A DNA stretch of 64,000 nt from Archaeoglobus sp. Its GTDB lineage: Archaea > Halobacteriota > Archaeoglobi > Archaeoglobales > Archaeoglobaceae. This document shows positions 26,072 through 34,462 of the stretch, piece by piece. Below the pieces are notes generated by a model. That model did not search any database. It saw only the letters and a program-made list of their open reading frames with translations, and was not told where the DNA came from. Positions within the stretch are counted from its first letter, which is position 1. Each line of letters starts with the position of its first letter. The DNA lies in the NCBI GenBank assembly GCA_017656505.1, contig JACDNU010000007.1, positions 1 through 64,000 of the forward strand, written 5' to 3'. A program made the translations under genes and the position numbers.

Positions 26072-27349
26072 ATGAAAGCAGTTATCTTAGCCGCCGGACT
26101 TGGTACAAGGATGGGAACCAGTATCCCTAAACCTCTAGTGAAGGTTGCGGGAAGGGAGATAATCTTCAGGACAATGAAGATGCTTTCAGAGTATGTAGAT
26201 GAGTTCATCGTTGTTGCAGGAAAGAATAAAGACAAGTTGGACAGTTTTTTGAGGGGGAAGTTCAATTACAGGATGATAGAGAATCCAGCTCCGGAGAGGG
26301 GAAACGGGTATTCATTCTACCTAACAAAGGGGATAGCTGGAGAAAAGTTCATTCTCGTGATGGGAGATCACGTTTATGAGGTGGATTTCATAAAAAAGGC
26401 CGTTAAGGGAGAAGGATTGATTGGTGATGCGAAACCAGCATATGTGGATGTTGACGAGGCCACAAAAGTGAAATGCAGGGATGGAAGAGTTTTTGAGATA
26501 GGAAAAAATCTTGAAAGCTTTGATTTTGTTGATACGGGGTTTTTTGTTCTAACCAGTGAGATTTACGAGCATGCAGAGGCAATTGTTAATGAAAAAGAAG
26601 TTGTTGAGCTCAGTGAAATTGTGAGGAGAGCTAAACTCCCGGTTACGGAGGTTTCGGGCTATTTCTGGATGGACATTGACACGCCTCAGGAATTGAAAAG
26701 GGCGAGAAAGGCTCTTGTTAGGAGTGCTGTAAAGGGAAGTGGTGACGGATACGTTGCCAAATACCTAAACAGAAAGATCTCTCTCCGTCTGAGCGAGTTC
26801 TTTGTTGATCATTTGACTCCAAACCAGATGACTGCTGTATCGTTTTTGTCAGGAATCATAGCTTCGCTTTCCCTATTCATCAGCATTCCTTTGGCTGGGG
26901 TGCTGTATCAGATAAGCTCGATCATCGATGGCTGCGATGGCGAGATAGCTAGAGCGAGCATGAGAAGGAGCAGGATTGGAGAATATGTGGATTCAATGCT
27001 CGATAGGTTTGCCGATTATCTTTTCCTTTTCTTACTGGCTTACGTTTCCAATCTCGGCATTTACTTATGGATGTTTCTAGCCTTTGCCATATTCGGTTCG
27101 GTTATGATAAGCTATTCGACTGAGAAATACAAGGCGGCATTTTATGAGAGTGCTTACGCAGCGATCCCCTCGCTGAGGTTTTTGGTTGGTAAAAGGGATG
27201 AAAGGATATTTGTAATAATGATATTTTGTTTGTTTAGCTTAGTTGAACCGCTAATAATCCTTCTGGCCATCTGGACGAATGTAAGGGTTTTACTCACGTT
27301 TTTGGTCATCTATAAGACCAAGAGAGTTGAGAGCAGAGAAATAGGATAA
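26072..27349 (+). CDS. Bifunctional inositol-1-phosphate cytidylyltransferase / CDP-inositol:inositol-phosphate transferase (DIP-phosphate synthase)
   Basis: A 425-residue fusion from ATG 26072. Residues 1-225 are a nucleotidyltransferase (AVILAAGLGTRMGTSIPKPL). From about 255 on is a membrane CDP-alcohol phosphotransferase with the signature DGCDGEIARASMRRSRIGEY followed by VDSMLDRFAD, holding the DGxxAR...G...D...D residues, and several membrane helices. In Archaeoglobus this enzyme activates inositol-1-phosphate with CTP and condenses it with a second one to give di-myo-inositol phosphate phosphate, precursor of the heat-stress solute DIP. The inositol-phosphate synthase is not in this window. 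Confidence 0.93.
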   Translation: MKAVILAAGLGTRMGTSIPKPLVKVAGREIIFRTMKMLSEYVDEFIVVAGKNKDKLDSFLRGKFNYRMIENPAPERGNGYSFYLTKGIAGEKFILVMGDHVYEVDFIKKAVKGEGLIGDAKPAYVDVDEATKVKCRDGRVFEIGKNLESFDFVDTGFFVLTSEIYEHAEAIVNEKEVVELSEIVRRAKLPVTEVSGYFWMDIDTPQELKRARKALVRSAVKGSGDGYVAKYLNRKISLRLSEFFVDHLTPNQMTAVSFLSGIIASLSLFISIPLAGVLYQISSIIDGCDGEIARASMRRSRIGEYVDSMLDRFADYLFLFLLAYVSNLGIYLWMFLAFAIFGSVMISYSTEKYKAAFYESAYAAIPSLRFLVGKRDERIFVIMIFCLFSLVEPLIILLAIWTNVRVLLTFLVIYKTKRVESREIG

Positions 27350-27396
27350 ATAGAACCTACAAGTTCTCTCTTTTACCTCTCAAACCTTAGGTGCGA

Positions 27397-27407
27397 AAGG
27401 GATATAT
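27397..27407 (+). promoter_or_regulatory. Strong TATA/BRE upstream of a small ORF
   Basis: GCGAAAGGGATATATCTC combines a purine-rich BRE with a TATATA core centred about 26 nt before the ATG at 27431. This is the arrangement of a leaderless archaeal mRNA and is the best support for that ORF. Confidence 0.6.
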
Positions 27408-27430
27408 CTCTTCGAGTTTTTGGTCTGTTT

Positions 27431-27679
27431 ATGTACGTCCATGGCGAGTTGCTGTTTCCTGACTATGTTGCAATCACGCTGCTCGCAGTGGTATTTACTT
27501 TTCTCTCGTCAATAACTGCATACGGCCTAGTGCTTACACTGAATTTCAATTTAACAGTCAAAATTCGGGATTTAGAGAGATTTAGGAACTTTGGGAACTT
27601 TCGGAACATTTGGAACTTTTGGGACTTTAGGAACTTAATTCATGGAGTTTTGAAATTTACGAAATCGAGCTTTTTCTGA
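27431..27679 (+). CDS. Possible small membrane protein with repeat-derived tail
   Basis: An 82-codon frame. Residues 12-38 are a clear hydrophobic helix (YVAITLLAVVFTFLSSITAY). Residues 49-68 are encoded by a degenerate GGAACTTT tandem repeat, giving RFRNFGNFRNIWNFWDFRNL. The 3' end overlaps the dinB coding region on the other strand by 40 bp. A well-formed promoter supports it, but no family is recognised and codon evidence is weak; the real protein could be shorter or absent. Confidence 0.4.
   Translation: MYVHGELLFPDYVAITLLAVVFTFLSSITAYGLVLTLNFNLTVKIRDLERFRNFGNFRNIWNFWDFRNLIHGVLKFTKSSFF
27583..27641 (+). repeat. Degenerate GGAACTTT tandem repeat
   Basis: About six imperfect copies of a TTNGGAACTT word (GGAACTTTGGGAACTTTCGG and so on) run just beyond the dinB stop codon. 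It is simple sequence of slippage type; no dyad symmetry is evident. Confidence 0.75.
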
Positions 27680-28713
27680 CCTTTCAAAGGCACCAGATTT
27701 GAGACTCTAACTCCCACAAGTCTGATTTTTTTGTTCTCAGCATTTAATAAAAGCAATTCCCTTGCTATGTTCCTAAGCAGTCTTAACTCACCTAAATGGG
27801 GCAGAGTTTTTGAAAAAACGTGGGTTTCGAAGTCTTCGTATCTAATTTTTAAAGTCACCGTTCGGAAACTGAAATCCCTTTTAAGGAGCTCTTTATAAAC
27901 GCACTCAGAAAGCACGTCAACGATTCCAGCAACGAATTCCAGATCGCCTGTGTCTTCATCGAGAGTTATCTCCCTGCTGATAGATTTTCTTTCATCCCTG
28001 TCCCTCACCTCGCTTTCGTCTATCCCTTGAGCCATCAGGTAAAGTCTTAAACCAAATTTTCCAAATTCGTCGGCCAACTTCGAAGGATCGAAAGCAGCAA
28101 GCTCTCCGATTGTGCTTATGCCCATTTCTTTCAGTTTTCTTTCCGTTTTCCTTCCCACGCCTATCAGCCTGCTCACCGGCAAAGGAGCCAAGAAATCCTT
28201 TGCCTCGCTTTCCCTCACAACAGTCAATCCATCAGGTTTGTTGAAATCACTTGCAATCTTTGCAACAAGCTTGTTAGGGCCAATGCCTATGGAACAGGTT
28301 AACTTCTCCTTCTCTAAGATTTCTTTCTTTATCTTTCTTGCGAGAGCCTCAGCCTCCTCGTAGTCCTTAACTTTCGAGCTGACATCAAGAAAGGCCTCAT
28401 CCAGTCCCCAACGTTCCAGTCTGTCAGCATATTTCCTGAGAGTAGCCATGATCTCATCGGAAACCCTTTTGTAAAGCTCGTAATTGACTGGCAGAAATAC
28501 AGCATCGGGGCATAGTTTATAAGCTCTTGAAATCGCCATCCCTGATTTTATTCCAAACTTTCTCGCCTCATAGTTGCATGTGCTAACAACACCCCTACCT
28601 TTCTTCGGATCCGCTCCCACGACAACAGGTTTTCCCCTCAATTCGGGATTCTCCCTTTCCTCAATCGCGGTGAAGAAGTGATCCATGTCAACATGAAGGA
28701 TGATTCTTTTCAT
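27640..28713 (-). CDS. dinB: Y-family DNA polymerase IV (Dpo4/Dbh type)
   Basis: A 357-residue translesion polymerase from ATG 28713. Catalytic residues are in place: HVDMDHFFTAIE with Asp near residues 7 and 9, and DEAFLDVS with the Asp-Glu pair near residue 105. The usual serine before that pair (SxDE) is glycine here (GLDE). A helix-hairpin-helix thumb (SRLIGVGRKTERKLKEMGI) and the little-finger domain follow. The C-terminal GQKKLDFVNF resembles a PCNA-interacting peptide. It bypasses lesions during replication. Confidence 0.94.
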   Translation of the reverse strand: MKRIILHVDMDHFFTAIEERENPELRGKPVVVGADPKKGRGVVSTCNYEARKFGIKSGMAISRAYKLCPDAVFLPVNYELYKRVSDEIMATLRKYADRLERWGLDEAFLDVSSKVKDYEEAEALARKIKKEILEKEKLTCSIGIGPNKLVAKIASDFNKPDGLTVVRESEAKDFLAPLPVSRLIGVGRKTERKLKEMGISTIGELAAFDPSKLADEFGKFGLRLYLMAQGIDESEVRDRDERKSISREITLDEDTGDLEFVAGIVDVLSECVYKELLKRDFSFRTVTLKIRYEDFETHVFSKTLPHLGELRLLRNIARELLLLNAENKKIRLVGVRVSNLVPLKGQKKLDFVNFKTP

Positions 28714-28863
28714 TGCTATCAATATTATTCAACCATAATTTAAGGGTTTGGTAGAAAAGTTTTGGTAAATGGAATTTTCCGAACTCGCGATTATGAGATT
28801 GTGCAGCATGGTTTGATAACTCGGATAGACCAATGGAATCCCTTGTTATTTTTAAAATAAGGC

Positions 28864-29793
28864 CTAAGATATATCTGTTCCCTGTTCGCTTTTTTCAGAT
28901 AGTATTTTGGATTTGGGTACAATTTTTATTAAACTAATCGCATCCCACGGTACTATGAATTTTTCACCCGTCTTGTTCTCTAATTTGATAGCTTCTTCAT
29001 CAAATAAGTCTGTAATTTCTCCGGTTATTTTTTCAGACCTAGATTTTAAAAAGATAGTTATCTCGGGACATTCTTGCCTGCATTTATGGTAGAGAACTCC
29101 TCTAAGAACTTCTATATACTTCTTTTCCAGCGTGTGACTTTTAACTATTGACAAAATTGAAAATGAAAATAAAAGCAGTAAATAAAGCATCATTTCCCAA
29201 TATCTAATAAAAAAATCTGTGACATCAATCATATATCGAGTGTTAAAAACATACAGCAGAGCAGTAGAGTAAGTTATACCTAATATTAAAATCCCGTAAA
29301 TAAGATATCTTAAGTAGAGATTATGATCAATTTTCTTTTCCAACTCCTTAAAAAAGTCTTGAAAATTGGAAAGTAGGTCTTCTAATTTTGAATCCTCTAA
29401 ACTTGAGTGTTTTAATAATTTATTAAAATGTAAGTAAACAAATAAAGTGGCACCAAAGCCTATAGCTAAAGCTGAAAAAATTCCAAAGACATTTATCAGG
29501 CTTATTAAAAGTAATATGCCGTAACTACCCCATAAAATTATGTAAGAGGATAAAAATAAGCTCTTTTTCCGCTCAAATGGGCGCTCAATTTTTTCCCAAA
29601 ATGAGACAATCTTTTCGATTTTATCGTTAATCACAAGTTTGTTGATCCATACCGTTCTATGTGACTTTCGGATTCCTTTTTTGAACCAAATATCGATTAG
29701 TTTTCCAATAACAGATGCAATAACGGACGCAACAACCACAGAAATTGCATTCCGTACCAAATCTTCAACCGAAATTAGATTCTCAAACATCAT
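28864..29793 (-). CDS. Hypothetical polytopic membrane protein
   Basis: A 309-residue protein with about five hydrophobic segments: near residues 17-32, 80-100, 105-125, 165-185 and 200-220. A soluble C-terminal domain of about 80 residues has the pattern ITGEITDLFDEEAIKLENKT then PWDAISLIKIVPK, reminiscent of a small beta-barrel (Sm-like or SH3-like) module. A cysteine pair (CRQEC) lies near residue 240. The gene is AT-rich compared with its neighbours and I do not recognise the family. It stands alone next to tRNA-Ala, a site where acquired genes often sit. Confidence 0.65.
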   Translation of the reverse strand: MMFENLISVEDLVRNAISVVVASVIASVIGKLIDIWFKKGIRKSHRTVWINKLVINDKIEKIVSFWEKIERPFERKKSLFLSSYIILWGSYGILLLISLINVFGIFSALAIGFGATLFVYLHFNKLLKHSSLEDSKLEDLLSNFQDFFKELEKKIDHNLYLRYLIYGILILGITYSTALLYVFNTRYMIDVTDFFIRYWEMMLYLLLLFSFSILSIVKSHTLEKKYIEVLRGVLYHKCRQECPEITIFLKSRSEKITGEITDLFDEEAIKLENKTGEKFIVPWDAISLIKIVPKSKILSEKSEQGTDIS

Positions 29794-29941
29794 TATGGTT
29801 AAAATATTTAAACTTCAAAAAATTTTCTATTATAGAAGATTTTTAATCCCGTGGAATTACGCGATCCTAAAGCTTTCCTTGAATTGAAGCTCAGAGAATA
29901 CCTCAGTGTAATAAAAGATGGTATAATAGGTTATTCACAAG

Positions 29942-30014
29942 TGGACTCGCCGGGATTTGAACCCGGGGCCTCCGCCTCGCGAAGGCGGCGCTCTTCCAGC
30001 TGAGCTACGAGCCC
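29942..30014 (-). tRNA. tRNA-Ala (anticodon CGC)
   Basis: A 73-nt cloverleaf on the minus strand. The acceptor GGGCTCG pairs with CGAGTCC, including the G3-U70 wobble that is the identity element for alanine. The anticodon arm CCGCC-TTCGCGA-GGCGG gives CGC, and the T arm CCGGG-TTCAAAT-CCCGG is intact. CCA is not encoded and there is no intron. Confidence 0.97.
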
Positions 30015-30044
30015 TTGCCATGTTTGGTTAGCATTTTAGTTGGC

Positions 30045-30060
30045 AAAGAGGTTAAAATAT
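30045..30060 (-). promoter_or_regulatory. TATA/BRE of tRNA-Ala
   Basis: On the minus strand CGGAAAAATATTTTAACC lies about 35-40 nt upstream of the mature tRNA. It shares the AAATATTTTAA core with the tRNA-Thr promoter. Confidence 0.65.
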
Positions 30061-30122
30061 TTTTCCGCTTTATCAGCTTCATAAGCAATAAAGCTTCATG
30101 AGCTTCATAAACTTCATAACCA

Positions 30123-30533
30123 CTAACTCATTTCCAGAATCTCGACCTCAAATCCCTCATATACCCCTTTGATCTTCTCGAAATCCCTGTCAAGAGTTAT
30201 GAGTTTCTCTTTTGCCCCAATACATATGGAAGAGATCATTATATCTGCATCATTGATCGACACACCTTTTTCTTTCAGCATTGCCCAGATATACGATGCT
30301 ATTCTATTTTCTTCACTCCCGAATGGCAGAACTGAGATCTCGGAAAGCAGACTCATGATTACATTCATCTCCCTATCGCTGTGTCTTGTCAGCCTGACAA
30401 AAATCGCTCCCTTCAGCAATTCATAGGCAGTGATGGACGTAATTTTTACATCCTCATCCACGATTTCCCTCAGATCTCTGTAAAAATCCCTATTCTTAAG
30501 AATTTGGAGAACGATCGACGTATCAAATATCAA
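30123..30533 (-). CDS. vapC: PIN-domain ribonuclease toxin (VapC)
   Basis: A 136-residue PIN protein. Conserved acidic residues: Asp in MIFDTSI, Glu in TAYELLKG, Asp in INDADIMISSI and Asp in LITLDRDFEKI. It overlaps the 3' end of the DUF217-type antitoxin gene by 11 nt. After its stop the DNA carries four AGCTTCAT/ACTTCAT words (about 30077-30117). Confidence 0.9.
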   Translation of the reverse strand: MIFDTSIVLQILKNRDFYRDLREIVDEDVKITSITAYELLKGAIFVRLTRHSDREMNVIMSLLSEISVLPFGSEENRIASYIWAMLKEKGVSINDADIMISSICIGAKEKLITLDRDFEKIKGVYEGFEVEILEMS

Positions 30534-30744
30534 AATCTCTCACCTCGAAGGATTTTCTTCCTCTCACCACGACTTCAAAGAGGTCGCTCTCTTCCAGCGA
30601 TCCCGCATACCTCTCAAAAACTTCCAGAGATCTCTCCTTTTTTTCTTCGATCAATCTAAGGATCACGTCTGAAAAGGATTCTCCTTCTCTCTTCATCTGA
30701 GAAAGCTTGTTGTAAACCTCGTCCCTTAAAACTATATTCTTCAT
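30523..30744 (-). CDS. vapB: VapB-type antitoxin (DUF217-like)
   Basis: A 73-residue protein: KNIVLRDEVYNKLSQMKREG, then ESFSDVILRLIEEKK, matching archaeal DUF217 antitoxins that pair with PIN toxins. The N-terminal third binds DNA and the acidic C-terminus should bind the toxin. The mRNA is probably leaderless: TTTAAATA lies about 27 nt before the ATG, and a palindrome covers the space between. Confidence 0.87.
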   Translation of the reverse strand: MKNIVLRDEVYNKLSQMKREGESFSDVILRLIEEKKERSLEVFERYAGSLEESDLFEVVVRGRKSFEVRDFDI

Positions 30745-30747
30745 ACA

Positions 30748-30763
30748 TTCATATATACATGAA
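30748..30763. promoter_or_regulatory. Palindromic operator of vapBC
   Basis: TTCATATATACATGAA is an inverted repeat (TTCAT/ATGAA arms, 6-bp centre) lying between the TATA box (AATTTAAATAC on the minus strand, about 30767-30777) and the vapB start at 30744. Binding there would block transcription initiation, as expected for antitoxin autorepression. Confidence 0.55.
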
Positions 30764-30885
30764 CAGTATTTAAATTCTTCCGTCCAATAAGACGATTCAG
30801 GTTAAGAAGATTGAAGAAAGATCGAAGAATCTGCAAAAAAGGAAAGATTGGAAATTGTATGAATTTGGATGAAATTTTTAGATTT

Positions 30886-32124
30886 TTAAACCCTCTCGAT
30901 TATCGTAGCTCCGCCCTGCCCTCCTCCACCACAGAGGGTTGCACATCCGTATCTTGCGCCTTCTATCTCGAGAATCCTCGCAAGGGTTCCAGTTAGTCTT
31001 ATACCGCTCGCTGCCAGCGGATGACCTATCGCAATCGCCCCTCCTTTAACGTTTACTCTCTCTGGATCTAAACCGAGCTTTTTGATTGCAAAAAGCGTCA
31101 CGACAGCAAAAGCCTCGTTTATCTCCCAGAAGTCGATGTCCTTAACTTCCAGCCCAGCCATCTTCAATGCTTTCCTACTTGCTGGCACAGGCCCTTCGCC
31201 CATCACACTCGGCTCAACTCCAGCCCATCCAAGCGATACTATTCTCGCCATAGGCTCCAAGCCCAGCTCCTTCACCTTTTCTTTGGACATCAGCATAATG
31301 GCAGTTGCTCCAGCGTTAAGCGGAGATGAATTGCCAGCTGTGATAACTCCATCGGGCTTAAAGGCCGGTGGCAGGCTCTCGCAAACCTCAAGGGTGGTGT
31401 CAAACCTGATGGACTGATCGACATCTATAACCTTCTTGCTTCCATCCGCCTGTTCAACCTCGATTGGCAGAATTTCTCCCTCACGCTTATCTGGATATCC
31501 ATCTCCATTCCTGAAGTATCCCTCTTTTACCGCTTTAGCTGCTCTCTCATGGCTCCTAACGCTCCACTCATCAAGCTCCCTCTTCGTCCAGCCGAGCTCA
31601 TCCTTGTACTTTGCAAAAAGCTTCTCCGCCGTCAGCCCCATGCTTATCGCCGTAAAGAGATCATATTTCTCTACAAGATCACCTCTTCCCATCAGAGTGG
31701 GTGAGACGCCAAGATGGGGATTCAAGTCCATTTGAAGCGGTAGATGGGTCATGTGCTCGATCCCGCAGGCTAGGGTTATGTCCGAATAGCCGAGCATGAT
31801 CTCCATAGCGCACTGATGCAGAGCTGACATTCCCGAGATGCAAACTCTCTCACTTCCCTGGGCTGGGACTTCCACTGGAAGCTCTGCGAGAAGAGTTACC
31901 ACTCTCCCCCCATAGAGCCAGTTCTCCTTCATCTGCATCGTGCAGCCCGTTATGACATCCCCTATGTCCTTTGGATCTATTCCCGTTCGATTGATCATCG
32001 TTTTAACGAGCTCCGCTGCCACGGCAGGCATGTCGATCTTGTTGAAAACATCCCTCTCCGGCTGTTTCGGTCTACTTCGCGAAAAGGCAGATCTCAGATA
32101 ATCGACCACATACACTTCTCTCAT
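30886..32124 (-). CDS. Acetyl-CoA acetyltransferase (thiolase)
   Basis: A 412-residue thiolase. The nucleophilic cysteine is in SERVCISGMSALHQ near residue 94. The other active-site blocks are NEAFAVVTLFA, GGAIAIGHPLAASGIRLTGT and CATLCGGGGQGGA with the second catalytic cysteine near the C-terminus. It cleaves 3-ketoacyl-CoA or condenses acetyl-CoA. The DUF35 partner often needed by archaeal thiolases is not adjacent. With the SCP2 and acyl-CoA dehydrogenase genes upstream on the same strand, fatty-acid or related beta-oxidation is the likely pathway. Confidence 0.93.
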   Translation of the reverse strand: MREVYVVDYLRSAFSRSRPKQPERDVFNKIDMPAVAAELVKTMINRTGIDPKDIGDVITGCTMQMKENWLYGGRVVTLLAELPVEVPAQGSERVCISGMSALHQCAMEIMLGYSDITLACGIEHMTHLPLQMDLNPHLGVSPTLMGRGDLVEKYDLFTAISMGLTAEKLFAKYKDELGWTKRELDEWSVRSHERAAKAVKEGYFRNGDGYPDKREGEILPIEVEQADGSKKVIDVDQSIRFDTTLEVCESLPPAFKPDGVITAGNSSPLNAGATAIMLMSKEKVKELGLEPMARIVSLGWAGVEPSVMGEGPVPASRKALKMAGLEVKDIDFWEINEAFAVVTLFAIKKLGLDPERVNVKGGAIAIGHPLAASGIRLTGTLARILEIEGARYGCATLCGGGGQGGATIIERV

Positions 32125-32265
32125 GCTCCTGAATTGGGCTCGGAATATTTAAAATTTTAGGAAACCTCTCTTAGAACGTCTTTTTGAAAAAATAGAGACG
32201 TAATTAACCCTTAATACCAAAGAAAATTCCTGAAAGATAATAAAAAAAGAAATGGTCGCTGAGTT

Positions 32266-32604
32266 TTAGAGTTTCACCTTCTTGAGCACACCGGCAAGCT
32301 TCTGCGATTCCATTATGTTGCCCTGAATCTTGTACTTGCCGGTCATGAATCCCATAACGGGATCCTCTTCGCCCTTCATTACTTTAGTCCAGTATTCATC
32401 GCTGGCAATGATCGTGAAGTTAGCTCCTCCAGCCTCTCCTTCCACAAATTCGGCCGTTCCATCGTCATTGTATTTGACATAGAACTTCTCGCCGTCGATG
32501 TCGAACTGGACTGTTCCTCCCCAGCCTTTCATTTCATTAACAACTTCATCCGTCTGATTTCCAACCTCAACCAATTTTTTAACCAATTCCTTTGCCTCAC
32601 CCAT
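32266..32604 (-). CDS. SCP2 sterol-carrier-domain protein
   Basis: A 112-residue SCP2-like lipid-binding domain, with FYVKYNDDGTAEFVEGE and a C-terminal EEDPVMGFMTGKYKIQGN, a family hallmark. The start is ATG 32604, which has an AGGAGGTG Shine-Dalgarno about 6 nt upstream; the frame opens 9 nt earlier at a GTG inside that region. It follows the acyl-CoA dehydrogenase by 44 nt. It probably binds acyl-CoA or fatty acids and delivers them to the neighbouring enzymes. Confidence 0.88.
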   Translation of the reverse strand: MGEAKELVKKLVEVGNQTDEVVNEMKGWGGTVQFDIDGEKFYVKYNDDGTAEFVEGEAGGANFTIIASDEYWTKVMKGEEDPVMGFMTGKYKIQGNIMESQKLAGVLKKVKL

Positions 32605-32648
32605 CAAAAACACCTCCTTTTAACTTACCTTTACTTACTTTTACCTAA

Positions 32649-33836
32649 CTAATACGGTGGTTTCCTCAGGACCGTTATCTGGGATGGTAATTTTCCGTAT
32701 AAGGATCTTGATATAATTTCCTTTTCAACCTCCTTTGTCCCCTCATAAAGCTCTGTTATCTTCGCATGCCTGTAGAATCTCGAGATCGGATATTCGCCAA
32801 TGTACCCATAACCTCCGAAGATCTGCAAAGCCTCGTCACAAACCCACACTGCAGTCTTTGCCGTATAATATTTGGCCATCGCCGTCAGGCCGGGATCTGG
32901 CATTCCTGTATCTGCCTGCATCGCAGCTTGGACAGCAAGCAACCTCGAAGCCTCAATTTCCGTTCGCATCTTCGCAAATTTGTCCTGCGTGAGCTGGAAA
33001 TCCTTTAGCTTCCTGCCAAATATTTCCCTGTTCTTCGAATACTCGAAGGCAAGTTCAAAAGCTCCCTGAGCAATGCCCACAGCCTGGAATGCGACGGGAA
33101 TTCGCGTTGTGTTGAAGAACACCATTGCTTGCATAAATCCGTTGCCTTCCTGGCCAACAAGGTTTTCTGCTGGGACTCTTACGTTCTTGAAGTTCAGTTC
33201 CGCTGTATCGCTCGCTCTTATGCCGAGTTTGTTCTTTATTTTCGTCCTAGTCAAACCCTCGCTGTTTGCATCAACAATGAAAACGCTCATGCCCTGATGC
33301 CTCTTCTCTGCCTTCGGATCGGTTCTTGCAAGCACGACAAACCAGTCAGCGATTGTCCCGTTTGTTATGAAGGTCTTCGTTCCATTCAAAACGTATTCGT
33401 CGCCATCCTTCTCAGCTTTCATCTTTATTCCTGCAACATCGCTTCCAGCAGCTGGTTCTGTAAAGGCAGCTCCACAGATCGTCTTTCCTTCACAAAGCGG
33501 TGGCAGGTACTTCTCCTTCTGTTCTTCAGTTCCAAAGTACATCAGCATCTCAGAGCCAAAGGTTGAGGCGAGGATCATTCCTACACCTGCATCGACTCTG
33601 AAGAACTCCTCGACAACCAAGCATGCATCCAGCATCTTAAGTCCCTGTCCGCCGTACTTTTCTGGAATTCCCATTCCAATGAATCCGAGCTTTACCGCCT
33701 TCTTAAAAACGTCCCAAGGATACTCTTCTTTTAAATCGTATTCCTCAGCGATAGGCGCGATCTCTTTTTCGGCAAATTCCCTAGCAGCCTCTTTAATAGC
33801 TTTCTGTTCATCATTCAATAGAACATCCAGTAACAT
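32649..33836 (-). CDS. Acyl-CoA dehydrogenase
   Basis: A 395-residue FAD flavoprotein. Family motifs: AFTEPAAGSDVAGIKMKAE for FAD/substrate binding, RDAxx-like helices in the middle, and FGGYGYIGEYPISRFYRHAK near the end. The catalytic base should be the Glu in ITELYEGTKEVE. The start is placed at ATG 33836, preceded by GGTGATAA, because the TATA-like TTTTTAAATA (about 33867-33876) puts the transcript start downstream of the alternative ATG 33854. It introduces the 2,3-double bond in acyl-CoA. Confidence 0.93.
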   Translation of the reverse strand: MLLDVLLNDEQKAIKEAAREFAEKEIAPIAEEYDLKEEYPWDVFKKAVKLGFIGMGIPEKYGGQGLKMLDACLVVEEFFRVDAGVGMILASTFGSEMLMYFGTEEQKEKYLPPLCEGKTICGAAFTEPAAGSDVAGIKMKAEKDGDEYVLNGTKTFITNGTIADWFVVLARTDPKAEKRHQGMSVFIVDANSEGLTRTKIKNKLGIRASDTAELNFKNVRVPAENLVGQEGNGFMQAMVFFNTTRIPVAFQAVGIAQGAFELAFEYSKNREIFGRKLKDFQLTQDKFAKMRTEIEASRLLAVQAAMQADTGMPDPGLTAMAKYYTAKTAVWVCDEALQIFGGYGYIGEYPISRFYRHAKITELYEGTKEVEKEIISRSLYGKLPSQITVLRKPPY

Positions 33837-33876
33837 GTTATCACCAACTCTCATTATACCACAAAGTATTTAAAAA

Positions 33877-34085
33877 TTTTCAAAAAATAAAGATTTTAAT
33901 TTAAATTAGAAAAATTTTTAAAACATGCATGAACCTAACAATTATTAATTATAAAATTAAAAAGAAATTTTACAGCGCATTTAAGCGATTAATTTTTATT
34001 TTGCCCTTTGGCATATAATCCAGCCTTTCAGTCCTGAGCATATTCAAATTGAATTTCTTTTATTGTTTCCAAGCAAAGACATAAT
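33877..34085. other. AT-rich intergenic DNA
   Basis: Mostly A/T with no credible reading frame. A small palindrome ATTCAAATTGAAT lies near 34043-34055. Together with the dyads further right it makes up the long upstream region of the histone gene. Confidence 0.5.
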
Positions 34086-34176
34086 AACTCCACAACTCTA
34101 AATAAACTTTGGAGATTGGTTGCAAATCCTTAAAAACATTGTAAATTGATGAAAACTCCATATCAAATTTGGAGTT
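34086..34176. promoter_or_regulatory. Two CTCCA/TGGAG dyads upstream of the histone promoter
   Basis: AACTCCA at 34086-34092 faces TTTGGAG at 34108-34114. Then AACTCCA at 34154-34160 faces TGGAGTT at 34170-34176, a perfect 7-9-7 inverted repeat. The two dyads are 68 bp apart and end about 20 bp before the histone TATA box, suggesting a regulator binding site. The regulator is unknown. Confidence 0.45.
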
Positions 34177-34196
34177 GAAAAAACATAGTTCGGTAG

Positions 34197-34211
34197 AAAA
34201 ATATATATACA
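34197..34211 (+). promoter_or_regulatory. TATA box of the histone gene
   Basis: GAAAAATATATATAC, with a purine-rich BRE side and a long TATATATA core, predicts a transcription start near 34230 and a leader of about 20 nt carrying the GAAGGAGGTGA Shine-Dalgarno. Confidence 0.75.
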
Positions 34212-34250
34212 TGAAATAAGACACTATGTTACCGAAGGAGGTGAATGTGA

Positions 34251-34454
34251 ATGGCTGAATTACCCGCTGCACCAGTTGAGAGATTGATCAGAAATGCTGG
34301 TGCCAACAGAGTTAGTGCTGACGCCGTTGCGAAAATGGTAGAGATCCTCGAGGATAAGGCAACCGAAATCTCCAAGAAGGCTGTTGAGGTTGCCAAGCAC
34401 GCTGGAAGAAAGACTGTTAAGGCAGAGGACATCAAGCTTGCCCTCAGGACATAA
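34251..34454 (+). CDS. Archaeal histone
   Basis: A 67-residue HMf-type histone: [20 protein letters not shown], the central long helix [20 protein letters not shown], and the third helix with [13 protein letters not shown]. It lacks tails, like most euryarchaeal histones, and packs DNA as dimers that stack into hypernucleosomes. GGAGGTGA stands 6-7 nt before the start. The promoter is strong, as befits an abundant protein. Confidence 0.97.
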   Translation: MAELPAAPVERLIRNAGANRVSADAVAKMVEILEDKATEISKKAVEVAKHAGRKTVKAEDIKLALRT

Positions 34455-34462
34455 TCTGAACC

